Origin: Cupriavidus sp. UYMMa02A
Lineage (GTDB): Bacteria > Pseudomonadota > Gammaproteobacteria > Burkholderiales > Burkholderiaceae
NCBI GenBank assembly: GCA_001725945.1
Contig: LRMT01000021.1
Location: forward strand, 50,316-114,315
DNA length: 64,000 bases
Direction: 5' to 3'
This document shows positions 30,595-40,582 of this stretch, piece by piece. The stretch's first letter is position 1; every line of letters begins with the position of its first letter. The notes under the pieces are model-generated. The model was not told the origin of the DNA. It saw only the letters and a list, made by a program, of their open reading frames with translations, and ran no database searches. The position numbers and the translations under genes are program-made.

Positions 30595-31270
30595 TCAGCG
30601 TGCCGAGTCCAGGACTTCGCCGTCCTTCTGCACGGACTGCGCCTTCATGTAGCTTTCGATCAGCAACTGATAGGCCGGGAAGATCTTGGTGTAGATCTCC
30701 GCCCATTGCTGCGCGTCGTCACGGTGCCATGTGCGCTGCAGCTCGGATGCCACCGCGGCCGTGTCCATCGGCACCACGCCGGCCTGCACCACGCGTGCCA
30801 GCGTGATTTCCTGCGCCATCTTCGAGTACGTGCCCGAGGCGTCGACCACGGCAAATACCTTGTAGCCGTCAGCTACCGCGCTGATCGACGGGAAGGCCAT
30901 GCACACGCTGGTGATGGTGCCGGCGATGATCAGCGTCTTCTTGCCGGTGGCTTCCACGGCGGCGACGAAGTCGGGGTTGTCCCAGGCGTTGATTTCGCCC
31001 TTGCGCGCGACATACTTCGCATGCGGGGCGTTCGTGGATCTCGGGAATCAGTGGGCCGTTGGGACCCTGCGGCACCGACGCCGTGGTGATGACGGGCAGC
31101 TTGCTCAGCGTCGCCATCTTGGCGAGCGCGGCCGCGCGCAGGCGCAGTTCGGGCATCGGCATGTCGCCAACCGTCTGAAACAGGCCGCTCTGGTGGTCGA
31201 TCAGCAGCATGGCCGTATCGGCCGGGTCGATGACAGGGCGCTTGCCGTTGAAGTTGGCAGGGGTGCTCAT
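30595..31270 (-). CDS. ycaC: YcaC-like isochorismatase-family hydrolase, one frame break
   Basis: About 225 residues after adding one base near 31031. It is very close in pattern to E. coli Yca[15 protein letters not shown] (catalytic Asp), [29 protein letters not shown] (Lys), [13 protein letters not shown] (nucleophile Cys) and [13 protein letters not shown]. YcaC is an octameric cysteine hydrolase whose substrate is not known. The start is the ATG at 31270. It is followed upstream on the same strand by the pirin gene, 99 bases away, so they may be co-transcribed. Confidence 0.85.
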
Positions 31271-31369
31271 GGTGTATCTCCTTGGAACGGTTTGGTGCCG
31301 TAGCACCGGCTGTTGAACCTGCCGCCAGGGGGGCGGCAGGTGGCTGGGCGTGGACGGTGTCCACTGAAA

Positions 31370-32251
31370 CTAGGCGTTGGCGGGTTGTCCGGCCAGGGTG
31401 GCAAAGCGCCCGCTGTTAAGGTCGCTCAGCGCTTGCGCGATCTCCTGCTCGGTGTTCATCACGAACGGGCCGTAGCCGGCGATCGGTTCGTCGATCGGCT
31501 CGCCGGCCAGCAGCACTACCGTGGCGTCGGTGCTGGCCTCGATACAGGTGCCTTCACCGACGCGGTCGAGCAGCACCATCTGCGCTTCTCCTGCAACGGT
31601 GTCGCCATTGATGCGCACGGTGCCGCGCAGCACGATCAGCGCGGCGTTCCAGCCGTCCGGCACCGGCAGTTCGCTGAGGCCGCCCTGGTTCAGGCGCAGG
31701 TCCCACACGTGCAGCGGCGTGAACGTGCGCGCGGGTCCGGCATGGCCGTCGAGCTCGCCGGCGATCACGCGAGCGGTGCCTGCGCCGCGGGGCAGGGCAA
31801 CCGCAGGAATGTCCTGGCTGGTAATGGCCTGGTAGCCGGGCTTCGCCATCTTGTCGCGCGCCGGCAGGTTCACCCACAGTTGCACCATCTCGAGCGGGCC
31901 GCCGCTTTCGGAGAATGCCTTCGAATGGAACTCCTCGTGCAGGATGCCGGCGCCCGCCGTCATCCACTGCACATCGCCGGGGCCGATCACGCCGCCCTGG
32001 CCGGTCGAGTCACGGTGCGCGACTTCGCCCTTGTAGACGATGGTCACGGTCTCGAAGCCGCGGTGCGGATGCACGCCCACGCCGCGCGGCTGGCTGGTCG
32101 GCGTGAAGTCGGCCGGGCCGGCGTAATCGAGCAGCAGGAACGGGCTGAGCTGCTTGCCGTGGCTCTGGTAGGAAAACATCGAACGGACCGGGAAGCCGTC
32201 GCCTACCCAGTGGGGACGCGGTGCGCTGTAGACGCCCAGGATTCTCTTCAT
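31370..32251 (-). CDS. Pirin-family protein
   Basis: Bicupin protein of 293 residues. The N-terminal cupin carries the pirin metal set H61, H63, H105 and E107 (GVHPHRGFETVT and AGILHEEF). Members bind Fe and include quercetin 2,3-dioxygenases and redox-sensing co-regulators. The start MKRILGVY at 32251 is preferred because AGGAG lies 6 bases upstream; a second ATG two codons earlier touches that site. A perfect palindrome lies about 100 bases upstream (32355-32370). Together with ycaC it forms an oxidative or electrophile-stress type pair. Confidence 0.9.
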   Translation of the reverse strand: MKRILGVYSAPRPHWVGDGFPVRSMFSYQSHGKQLSPFLLLDYAGPADFTPTSQPRGVGVHPHRGFETVTIVYKGEVAHRDSTGQGGVIGPGDVQWMTAGAGILHEEFHSKAFSESGGPLEMVQLWVNLPARDKMAKPGYQAITSQDIPAVALPRGAGTARVIAGELDGHAGPARTFTPLHVWDLRLNQGGLSELPVPDGWNAALIVLRGTVRINGDTVAGEAQMVLLDRVGEGTCIEASTDATVVLLAGEPIDEPIAGYGPFVMNTEQEIAQALSDLNSGRFATLAGQPANA

Positions 32252-32354
32252 TGCCATCTCCTGTCTGATTCGTTGTCCGGGGGTGCCCGGGTCGATGGAG
32301 AAAAGCATAGAACTGGGACGAAGGTAGCTGTAGACCCCTGAATCCGATCTCAGA

Positions 32355-32370
32355 GTCCTATTGGTAGGAC
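32355..32370. promoter_or_regulatory. Palindrome upstream of the pirin gene
   Basis: Perfect inverted repeat GTCCTA-TTGG-TAGGAC in the pirin/acyl-CoA synthetase gap. Its position about 105 bases before the pirin start fits an operator. The regulator is unknown. Confidence 0.4.
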
Positions 32371-32412
32371 GATGGGGGCGGAATGTGGGCGCGAAGGCTG
32401 TTCGGGATTCAG

Positions 32413-32459
32413 CCGTCATTCCCGCCCATGTGCCCTTCGGGGATGTGCGGGAATGACGG
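32413..32459. repeat. REP-like intergenic inverted repeat
   Basis: Arms CCGTCATTCCCGC (32413-32425) and GCGGGAATGACGG (32447-32459) are perfectly complementary around a 21-base loop. Palindromes with CGTCATTCCCGC arms recur in many proteobacterial genomes as intergenic repeats. It could also act as a transcript stabiliser or weak terminator. Confidence 0.6.
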
Positions 32460-32619
32460 TCCATACGCTGCGCACATGGCAAAAACTGTCAGCCGCGGTG
32501 GCGCAATAGGCTATTGCCGCGCACGGCTCGGTGGACGACACTCGTGCGGCCAGGCGCGTGCCGCATCGCCACCGCACAGCACCGCGCCGCAGAACAGACA
32601 TGACAAGGTTGGAGACACC

Positions 32620-34279
32620 ATGCGCGACTACACCGAAGCCTTTGCCGGATTTTCGTACCAGGACACCGTCAGCAAACAGCTTCATGGCAGCCTGGATGCC
32701 ATGAATGCCTGTGTGGAATGCTGCGACCGGCATGCGCTGCCGGGCCGCATCGCCCTGTTCTGGGAGGGGCGCGACGGCACCGCCGAGACCTGGACCTTCG
32801 CGCAGATGCAGGCGCTTTCCGCAAAGGTTGCCGGCTTCCTGAAGGCGCAGGGCGTGCAGCCTGGTGACCGCGTGGCGGGGCTGCTGCCGCGCACGCCCGA
32901 ACTGCTGGCGACTATTCTGGGCACGTGGCGTGCGGGCGCGGTCTACCAGCCGCTGTTCACGGCGTTCGGTCCGAAGGCCATCGAGCACCGGCTCAATGCA
33001 TCGGGCGCGAAGTTCGTGGTAACCGACGGCGCGAACCGCGCCAAGCTCGACGACGTCGCCGATTGCCCGCCGATCGTCACCGTGGCCGGCGACAAGGGTC
33101 GCGGCCTGGTCCGCGGCGATTTCAGTTTCTGGGCCGAGGTGGACCGCCAGCCCGCGGAATTCGCCCCGGTCATGCGGCGCGGGGACGACCCGTTCCTGAT
33201 GATGTTCACCTCGGGCACCACGGGTCCGGCCAAGCCGCTGCTGGTGCCGCTCAAGGCCATCGTGGCGTTCGCGGGCTATATGCGCGATGCCGTCGACCTG
33301 CGCGACGAGGACGCGTTCTGGAACCTGGCCGATCCGGGCTGGGCCTATGGCCTGTATTACGCCGTCACCGGGCCGCTTGCGCTCGGTCATCCGACCACGT
33401 TCTACGATGGCCCGTTCAGCGTGGAAAGCACATGCCGCGTGATCCGGAAATACGGCATTACCAACCTGGCCGGGTCGCCTACCGCGTACCGGCTGCTGAT
33501 CGCGGCCGGCAAGGCGGTATCGGAGCCGCTGCGCGGCAGGCTGCGCGCGGTCAGCAGCGCGGGTGAGCCGCTCAACCCGGAGGTGATCCGCTGGTTTGCC
33601 GACGAGCTCGGCGTGACCATCCATGACCACTATGGCCAGACCGAGACCGGCATGGTGCTGTGCAACCACCATGCGCTGGCGCATACCGTGCGCATGGGCG
33701 CGGCCGGGTTTGCGAGCCCCGGCCACCGCGTGGTGGTGCTCGACGATGAGAGCCGCGAACTGCGGCCGGCCAGCCGGGCACGCTCGCGCTGGACCTGACG
33801 CAGTCGCCGATGTGCTGGTTCGCCGGCTACCACGGCACGCCAACGCGCGCTTTGTCGGCCACTACTACCTGACCGGGGACTCGGCCGAACTCAACGACGA
33901 TGGCAGCATCAGCTTCATCGGCCGCACGGATGACGTGATCACCACTTCGGGTTACCGGGTCGGGCCGTTCGACGTGGAAAGCGCGCTGATCGAGCATCCC
34001 GCCGTCGTGGAGACCGCCGTAATCGGCAAGCCCGATCCGGAGCGCACCGAGCTGATCAAGGCCTTCGTCGTGCTCGATCCGCAATACCGGCCCACACCCG
34101 AGCTGGCCGAGGAGCTGCGCCTGCACGTGCGCAAGCGCCTGGCGGCCCACGCCTATCCGCGCGAGATCGAGTTCGTGGCCGAACTGCCCAAGACCCCGAG
34201 CGGCAAGGTGCAGCGCTTCATCCTGCGCAACCAGGAGGTGGCGAAGTCGCGCGAGGCCCAGGGCGAGCGGGCTGCCTGA
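32620..34279 (+). CDS. AMP-dependent acyl-CoA synthetase, two frame breaks
   Basis: About 553 residues after restoring bases near 33772 and 33846. The P-loop is FTSGTTGPAKP, the A5 motif is DHYGQTETGM, A7 is YYLTGDSA, A8 is GRTDDVITTSGYRVGP, and the terminal catalytic Lys is in PKTPSGKVQRF. The adenylating architecture is like acetyl/propionyl-CoA synthetases that activate short-chain acids. GGAG precedes the ATG at 32620. It stands alone between the pirin gene and a BON gene. Substrate unknown. Confidence 0.88.
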
Positions 34280-34441
34280 CGCGGCCAACGCCGCACGAAC
34301 GCCGGCACAGCGCTTCCTATAATGGGGAAGCGGTGTCGGCCTGCTCCTCGTCATCAGTAGCCGGCGGGCGCCGCGCCAGGCGTGCCTGCAGGCATGGGCG
34401 CGCTCCTTCCGGGCTCCAGACCATCAGGCGAGGCAGACATC

Positions 34442-35173
34442 ATGCAGAGTAGCGAAGCGGTGCTGACGCAGGCGCGCGCAGCATTGGCCCATGTGCCTTA
34501 TCAGGGTCATCATCTCCATCCCGAAATCCAGTTGCGGCTGTCCGACGGCGCGCTGATCCTGGAAGGCGAGGTGGCCGATATTGTCGACAAGACCCGCGCC
34601 GCCGCCATGGTGCGGCGAGTGGATGGCGTGACCAGCGTGATCGACCACCTGCGCGTGGCCGACGGCAGTACGCCCGTGGGCGACGGCGAGCTGCGCGATG
34701 CGGTTTGCGAGCGACTGCTCAACGCGATCGATTTCCGCAATTTCAAGATCTGTGCGAAGGTCAAGGGACACCTCGAAGCCATGCGCGAAGTCGCTGGCGA
34801 GCGCAGCGGATGGATTGAAGTCGCCGCGAGCAACGGCGTGGTCACGCTCAGCGGGCAGGTAATCAGCCTGTCCCACATGCGCCTGGCCGGCGTGCTGGCG
34901 TGGTGGTCGCGCGGCTGCCGCTGCGTGGTCAATGAACTGGTAGTGGCGCCTGCCGAAACCGATCGCGATGACGAGATCACCGAGGCGCTGGTGCTGGTGC
35001 TGGAGACCGACCCGTTCGTCGACGCAGGCCGCATCACGGTGCGCACCGATAATCGCGTCGTGACGCTGGAAGGCTATGCGGCCACCGATTATGCGCGCAA
35101 GCAGATCGAGCGTGATGCCTGGTATGTGCATGGGGTGGAGAACGTGGTCAACCATATCGCGCTGCGTAGCTGA
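34442..35173 (+). CDS. Triple BON-domain protein
   Basis: Intact protein of 243 residues. Three BON-like modules are visible: about 15-75 (LRLSDGALILEGEV, VDGVTSVIDHLRV), about 85-165 (WIEVAASNGVVTLSGQV, CVVNELVV) and about 180-243 (ITVRTDNRVVTLEGYA, VHGVENVVNHIAL). There is no signal peptide, so it is probably cytoplasmic, unlike OsmY. The start MQSSEAV at 34442 is the first Met that lies directly before the first domain. It is the third BON protein in this window. Confidence 0.75.
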   Translation: MQSSEAVLTQARAALAHVPYQGHHLHPEIQLRLSDGALILEGEVADIVDKTRAAAMVRRVDGVTSVIDHLRVADGSTPVGDGELRDAVCERLLNAIDFRNFKICAKVKGHLEAMREVAGERSGWIEVAASNGVVTLSGQVISLSHMRLAGVLAWWSRGCRCVVNELVVAPAETDRDDEITEALVLVLETDPFVDAGRITVRTDNRVVTLEGYAATDYARKQIERDAWYVHGVENVVNHIALRS

Positions 35174-35294
35174 GCGCGGCCACTTCATCATCACCGCGGG
35201 CGGATTTGGTGTGCGTGACCTGCGCGCACCCCAATCGCCCGCGGGACTAGTGCCCACGATCCGGAACTGACTTCTCCAGGGGTTCCTCTTTGAA

Positions 35295-35328
35295 CAAAGA
35301 AAATCCCCCGAGGCTTTGCTCGGGGGAT
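35295..35328 (-). terminator. Rho-independent terminator (minus strand)
   Basis: A 10-bp perfect stem (ATCCCCCGAG at 35303-35312 with CTCGGGGGAT at 35319-35328) and a 6-base loop. On the minus strand it is followed by TTTTCTTT. It terminates the small secreted-repeat gene at 35364-35615. Confidence 0.85.
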
Positions 35329-35363
35329 GCTGATTTGAAGGCAGGGCGATCCTGGCGGCTGAT

Positions 35364-35615
35364 TTAGGCGCCGTCGGTGAATACGTCCCGCTTGTCCACG
35401 ACGCTCGCGCCGTCGGTAAATACGTCTCGCTTATCCACCACTCTCGCCCCATCCGAGTAGATGTCAAACTTTGCGCCGCCGTCGCTATATGGGTCTCGTG
35501 GCCCCAGGACGCTGGAGCCGTCCGTATAGACGTCGCGCGTCCCGATGCCGGCCTGCGCCACCCCGGCGCCAAGCGCCGCGCTCGCCCCAACGAGCAGTAG
35601 AAGTGCTTTGAGCAT
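35364..35615 (-). CDS. Small exported protein with D-x-(Y/F)-(T/S)-D-G repeats
   Basis: Protein of 83 residues. A signal peptide (MLKALLLLVGASAALGAGVAQA, cleavage near A22) leaves a mature part of about 60 residues made almost only of five copies of D-x-(Y/F)-(T/S)-D-G: DVYTDG, DPYSDG, DIYSDG, DVFTDG, DVFTDG. They are joined by short linkers such as ASVVDKR. The last two copies are also a near-perfect 39-base DNA tandem repeat. GAGG lies before the ATG at 35615, and a strong terminator follows. Regular acidic residues suggest metal or Ca2+ binding or surface adhesion; this is inference. Family not recognised. Confidence 0.75.
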   Translation of the reverse strand: MLKALLLLVGASAALGAGVAQAGIGTRDVYTDGSSVLGPRDPYSDGGAKFDIYSDGARVVDKRDVFTDGASVVDKRDVFTDGA

Positions 35616-36000
35616 TCCCTCACCCCCTATTCATGCGGTTGCAAGATACCCGAACGAACCTTCGCTCCGGCTTGTTTGAATGGGTACGTCTCAGGATTGC
35701 AATGTAGGCGCTCTTGCTATGCGGAGGAATAAGGCGCTCGTCCGAAAAGCGCTTAGGGGATTGCCCTATTTGGTGGCGGACTTGAAACCATCGAACCTGT
35801 CCGTCCGCGCTCGCTGTGCCGAGGGAGTTCTGACTTGGATTCGTTGCCGGATCGTTCAGCGCAGGTTTACCTGCGGACCGATGGGAGCGCATGCCACAAA
35901 TTCATTGGCGTTTGCCGTTCGTAGCAGTATTGTCGTTTTGTCTAACGACAAAAAAATGACTTGATGTGCCAGAGTCTGTGCCGAGAATCTGGGGCGAACA
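35616..36000. other. Promoter region of the MASE1 kinase, with inverted repeat
   Basis: 385 bases without a supported gene. The part 35640-35960 is clearly less GC-rich than the flanks. A perfect inverted repeat TTGTCGTT-TTGTCT-AACGACAA (35930-35951) lies 50 bases before the kinase ATG. It is the best operator candidate here, possibly for the adjacent LuxR-type regulator. Confidence 0.45.
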
Positions 36001-37670
36001 ATGGACAGCTTTCCGCACAAGTCGAGTCTAAGCCTCCTCATGCAAACCGCTGTTGTCGCATTGGCGTACTTCGCGGGTGCAAAGCTTGGGCTCGTGTATG
36101 CCGTAGTGGGCGGTGCTGTGTCGCTGGTATGGCCTTCCAGCGGAATCGCCCTCGTTGCGCTGCTCATGATGGGCAGCGGCATTGCTCCCGGGATTGCTAT
36201 CGGTTCCGTGCTGGCCAATGTGTCGGTGGGCGTGCCCCTGCAAGTGGCTGTCGTGATCGGCCTCGGTGCAACGACCGCCGCCTTGACGGCCACGTTCTTG
36301 TTGAAGCGAGTGGCCCGATTCCAGATCGCCCTCGACCGCATCAGGGATGTCCTGGCTTTCATCATCGTGGCCGCGACGTTCAGCACGGCACTGAGCGCAC
36401 TGATCGGCGCGACCGCCCTGCTGGGCGGAGGGCTGGTATCCGTCAACGAATATGGCACCGCCATCCTGAAATGGTGGCTCGGTGACATGATGGGGGTGCT
36501 CGTAGTGGCCCCCCCATTGCTCAGCCTGTTCACGTATCGGATTCCTGTCCGTTCGGCAACGCAGGCGGTGGAAGCGTGCGGCCTGGTCATTGCGATTCTC
36601 TGCGTGAGTTACCTCATCTTCGGCGCCTTGCAGCTTGCCGGGCATGGCTACTATCCTGCCGCCCTGGCAATCTTTCCATTTGTTGTTTGGGCGGCGCTCC
36701 GCTTCGATCACCTCGGCACCAGCCTCGCAACCTTGATGGTATCGATCATGGCCATCTGGGGTACCACGCATGGCACCGGCCCCTTTGCCGCCGAACTTCC
36801 AGTGGACAGCCTCGTGAGATGGTGCGCTTTCGCGAATGTCGTGGCGGTAACCGGACTGTTGCTGGTGGCTGCGCACGCGCAGGAACGGCACCTCCATAGC
36901 CTCTTGCTGGCAGCGAACGCGGAACTGGAGCGGCACGTGCAAGAGAGGACCCGGGACTTGCAGCAGGCGAACGTCGACCTGAAGCAGGAGATGGCGCGGC
37001 GTCGTCTGCTGGAGGCGGACCTGATACGAATCGGCGATCAGCAGCAGAGACTCATCGGCCGGGAGCTACATGATGGCCTTGGGCAGCACCTCACCAGCCT
37101 GGGCTTCTACTGCGCCACGCTGAGCCAGACACTTCAGAACCAAGGCCACCCGCCGCCACGGAAGCGGCCAAGATCGTCGAACTGGTCAAGCAGGCGTCCT
37201 TGATGGCTCGCAAGATTGCCCACGGCCTGGACCCAATCGCCATGGAAGCCGGTGGGCTTTCAGTGGCTCTGCATAGGTTGGCGCAGATGACTGGCACGCT
37301 GAGCGGCATAGACTGCAGGCTGCGCATCCCTTCAGAGGTGGGGCCGCTGGATTCGCCCGCGCAGATCAACCTTTACCGGGCGGCGCAGGAGGCGGTCAAC
37401 AACGCGCTGAAATACAGCCATGGCCAGCACATTTGGATCGACTTGGAGTTCGACGCAGGCGTGCAGAGGCTTTCCGTCAGCGACGACGGAGTGGGAATCG
37501 ACCAGGACAAGATGGCGTGCGCTTCGGGACTGGGACTTCGCAGCCTGCGTCACCGTGCGAGCCTGCTGGGCGGCTCGTGCATGATTGGCCGCAATGCCTC
37601 GGGTGGCACCACGGTTGCAATCAGCTATCCAGTTCCGCAGAGTCCGGGTCATGCAAGCGACGTCACGTAG
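36001..37670 (+). CDS. MASE1-domain sensor histidine kinase (HisKA_3/UhpB type), one frame break
   Basis: About 556 residues after restoring one C near 37153. The N-terminal MASE1 domain has about eight membrane helices (LGLVYAVVGGAVSLVWPSSG is its hallmark). A coiled coil follows (about 300-345, LERHVQERTRDLQQAN). The dimerisation/phospho-acceptor segment is IGRELHDGLGQHLTSL with the active His. The ATPase has YRAAQEAVNNALKYS, SDDGVGI and GLGLRSLRHRA. MASE1 proteins sense an unknown signal at the membrane. It is translationally overlapped by 20 bases with the response regulator gene, so the two form a two-component system. Confidence 0.9.
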
Positions 37671-38315
37671 CCAGTCTCGCCCGACACAGGTCCTGATCGT
37701 GGACGACCACCCGATCATCCGGGAGGGCTTGACCCATTTGCTGAATCTGCATGACGAGCTGCATGTGTGCTGTGCGGCCGGCAGTGCTGAAGAAGCCTTG
37801 GCAGAGATGGCTTGCCAGCCGACATGGCCATTGTGGACCTCAGCCTGCACACGAACTCGGGTCTGGATCTTGTCAGAACGCTCAGGCAACAGCACCCGGA
37901 CCTCGCAATCCTTGTGCTCAGCATGCACGACGAAGCCTTGTTTGCCGAACGCGCACTGCGGGCCGGGGCAAACGGGTACCTAATGAAACTCGAGGCCACG
38001 GAACATATCATGAGCGCCATCCACGAGGTGCTGGCAGGCAATGTCTACCTGAGCGCGGCAATGCATGGCAAGCTCGCGCGGGCCCTGACAGTTCCCCGGA
38101 GAGACCCGGCCGGCTCGGTCGCAAGCCTTTCGGAGCGGGAGTTCGAGGTCCTGCACCTGATCGGACTCGGCTTCGGCAGCCGCGAGATCGCCAGGAAATT
38201 GAATCGCAGCATCAAGACCATCGAGGCGCATCAGGCCAATATCAAGGAGAAGCTGAATATTCCTAGCGGGAAGGAATTGACGCGTTTCGCTATTCAGTGG
38301 ATCGAGAACCAATAG
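37651..38315 (+). CDS. LuxR/NarL-type response regulator, one frame break
   Basis: About 221 residues after restoring one C near 37822. The receiver domain has VLIVDDHPIIREGL, the phospho-acceptor Asp in MAIVDLSLHTNSG, LSMHDEALFA and Lys in GYLMKLEA. The C-terminal LuxR helix-turn-helix has LSEREFEVLHLIGLGFGSREIA and SIKTIEAHQANIKEKL. It is partner of the MASE1 kinase directly upstream. Its targets are not visible here, apart from a possible palindrome at 35930-35951. Confidence 0.9.
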
Positions 38316-38564
38316 ACGGCGTTCACCCGGCGAGCGTCGCTTCATGTCATCCGGCGGGCGAAACAGCCGCGCATGCCAGAGCGACTACGCACCAATTTCC
38401 CAGGACCCGCGCCTGCTGCGCCAGCGAAACGGAACAGGAACATTGAAAACGCCACCGCCGGCGGCGATGTGTCGGACGCTGTCCGATAGCCGACCCGCGG
38501 CCGGCCCGCTACCCTGAAACCAGCAAACTGGTGCCTGCTGCGCCGGGCGCACGGGAGGGCCGAC

Positions 38565-39478
38565 AATGCAAGGCGGTTTCACGCTCGGCAGATCGCTACG
38601 AGACCTGGCCGTTCTGCTCAGGGATACGGTGTCGGCATGGCTGGATGACTACGCGCCCAGCATGGGCGCCGCGCTCGCGTATTACACGGTTTTCTCGGTC
38701 GCCCGTTGCTGCTGATCGTCATATCGGTGGCTGGAATCGTGTTCGGCGACGAAGCCGCCCGTGGCGCGGTCGTAGGGCAGATCGGAGGGCTTGTTGGCGA
38801 CGAGGGGGCCAAGGCCATCGAAGCCATGTTGGTGTCGCTGAGGAACCCGGAGAAGAGCACCGCCACGGCGCTGCTCAGCACGTTGACGCTGCTGGTGGGC
38901 GCGACCACCGTATTCGCGGAACTGCAGGGCGACCTGGACCGCATCTGGCGCGTCCCGGAGCGCAAAAAGCCGTCCGGCATCTGGGAACTGCTTCGCGCCC
39001 GGATACTGTCGTTCGGCATGATCCTCGGCATCGGCTTCCTGCTGATCGTCTCGCTCGTGGCAAGCGCGGCCGTGGCGGCCATCGGGCGGTACTGGTCGCC
39101 GATGCTTGGCGAAGACGAGGTCTTCGCTCATCTCATCGACATGGTGCTCAGCTTCGGCATGGTGACTGTGGTGTTCGCCATGATCTACAAGATCATGCCC
39201 CACGCCGCGGTCAGGTGGCCGGACGTGTGGCTGGGCGCGTTCGTCACGTCGATACTGTTCACGATCGGCAAGTTGCTGATCGGCCTGTACATCGGCAAGG
39301 CCGGGGTGGCAACCGGCTACGGCGCCGCGGGTTCCCTGGTCGTGGTGCTGGTGTGGGTCTACTACTCGGCCCAGATATTCCTGCTGGGCGCCGAGTTCAC
39401 ATGGCTGTACGCGAACCGGTTCGGGTCGTGCGTGCGAAGCACGAGACGCAGAGCCGGGCGCCAGTGCGTCATGCATGA
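38565..39478 (+). CDS. yihY: YihY/BrkB-family inner-membrane protein, two frame breaks
   Basis: About 305 residues after repairs near 38701 and 39428. It has DYAPSMGAALAYYTVFSVAPLL, LTLLVGATTVFAELQGDLDRIW, six membrane helices and the C-terminal YYSAQIFLLGAEFTWLYANR, all typical of the YihY (formerly RNase BN) family. GGAGG precedes the ATG at 38565. The repaired end (SRAPVRHA) stops exactly where the convergent LysR gene stops. Family members have been linked to adhesion and serum resistance; the molecular function is not settled. Confidence 0.85.
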
Positions 39479-40395
39479 TCATCGTTCGGTAGCGGATTCC
39501 TTCGCTTTGGCTACCAGATGGTCCACCAGCATCCGGGCAGCCGGTGAAAGGCCCGCCTCCGCGCGGAATACGATCGCGAACCGGCGCTTTGCCCATGCAT
39601 CGGTAAGCGGCACCACGCGCACGCCTAGTGAGTCTTCCAGCGCACCGACGACTTCCTTCGGCATGATGGCCAAGCCCAGGTTCGCCCGCACACACCGCAG
39701 CGATGCATCGAATGAGGAGACCACGACCCGGTAGGACATCGGCTTGCCCAGGATCGCCGATGCGCGCGTGAGCATCGTGTAGACCGCGGTCTGGGCGGGC
39801 ATTCCGACATGCTCGAACGCCAGTGTCTGCTCGAACGTACACGTCTCTCGCGCCGCCAAAGGGTGCGAAGGATGAACGACTGCCGAGAGTGCGTCAGTGC
39901 GGTACGGGCGCGTCTCAAAGCCTTCGAGATCCGCGGCATCCCAGCAGATGCCCAGGGGCGCAGAGCCTTCACGAAGCGCCCGGACCACGTCCTTGCTCAG
40001 GCTCTCCTCCACGGATACGCGGATATCGCGATGCTCGGATTGCACGAGGAAGCTGGCGATGTCGTCTGGCAGCGACTCCGCCATGGATGAGACTGTCGCA
40101 AGCAGCCGCACCTGTCCGCGACGCCCGTGCCGTGATCAGCCATGTCGCGAGCCACCCGCTCGGTTGCCGCGAGGATCGCCCGGGCATGCTCGAGCAGAAT
40201 CTCGCCGGCGGCCGTGGGAATGACGCCGCGTCGCCGGCGCTCGAACAACGCCGCGCCTACGGTCAGTTCGAGCTGGGCCAGGCGTTTGCTGATTGCGGAC
40301 GCCACGATGTGCTCCTGCTCGCCGGCCCGCGCCATGTTGCGTGTTTCGCAGACGGCAACGAAAAGTCGCAGCGTTGTGAGGTCTAGATCACGCAT
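39479..40395 (-). CDS. LysR-family regulator, one frame break
   Basis: About 306 residues after restoring one base near 40114. The helix-turn-helix region is DLDLTTLRLFVAVCETRN and HIVASAISKRLAQLE. The effector domain contains FETRPYRTDALSAVVHPSHPLA. It is divergent from the HMG-CoA-lyase-like gene. Two TCGGGAAT(T)CGAT direct repeats lie between them. It likely controls the lyase/CoA-transferase/Bug operon. Confidence 0.85.
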
Positions 40396-40415
40396 AAAGG
40401 CTTCAGGGCTGCCGG

Positions 40416-40504
40416 TCGGGAATTCGATTGCGCAACTCTAGCGGTAAATTGACGAACAAGGAAACATTCGGCCAGGCAATAAGACTTTCCGATCGGGAAT
40501 CGAT
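40416..40504. promoter_or_regulatory. Direct repeats in the LysR/lyase divergent promoter
   Basis: TCGGGAATTCGAT (40416-40428) and TCGGGAATCGAT (40493-40504) are nearly identical. The second sits within GATC-N7-GATC and has T-N11-A spacing. This is a plausible pair of LysR binding sites, but no test was possible. Confidence 0.35.
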
Positions 40505-40582
40505 CCCATGGCAGATTACCGCTTCAGCCCGCTCCAGGCAGGCCATATAGTGGGCCCATCGCTTCGCCTCACGGGATCAGAC

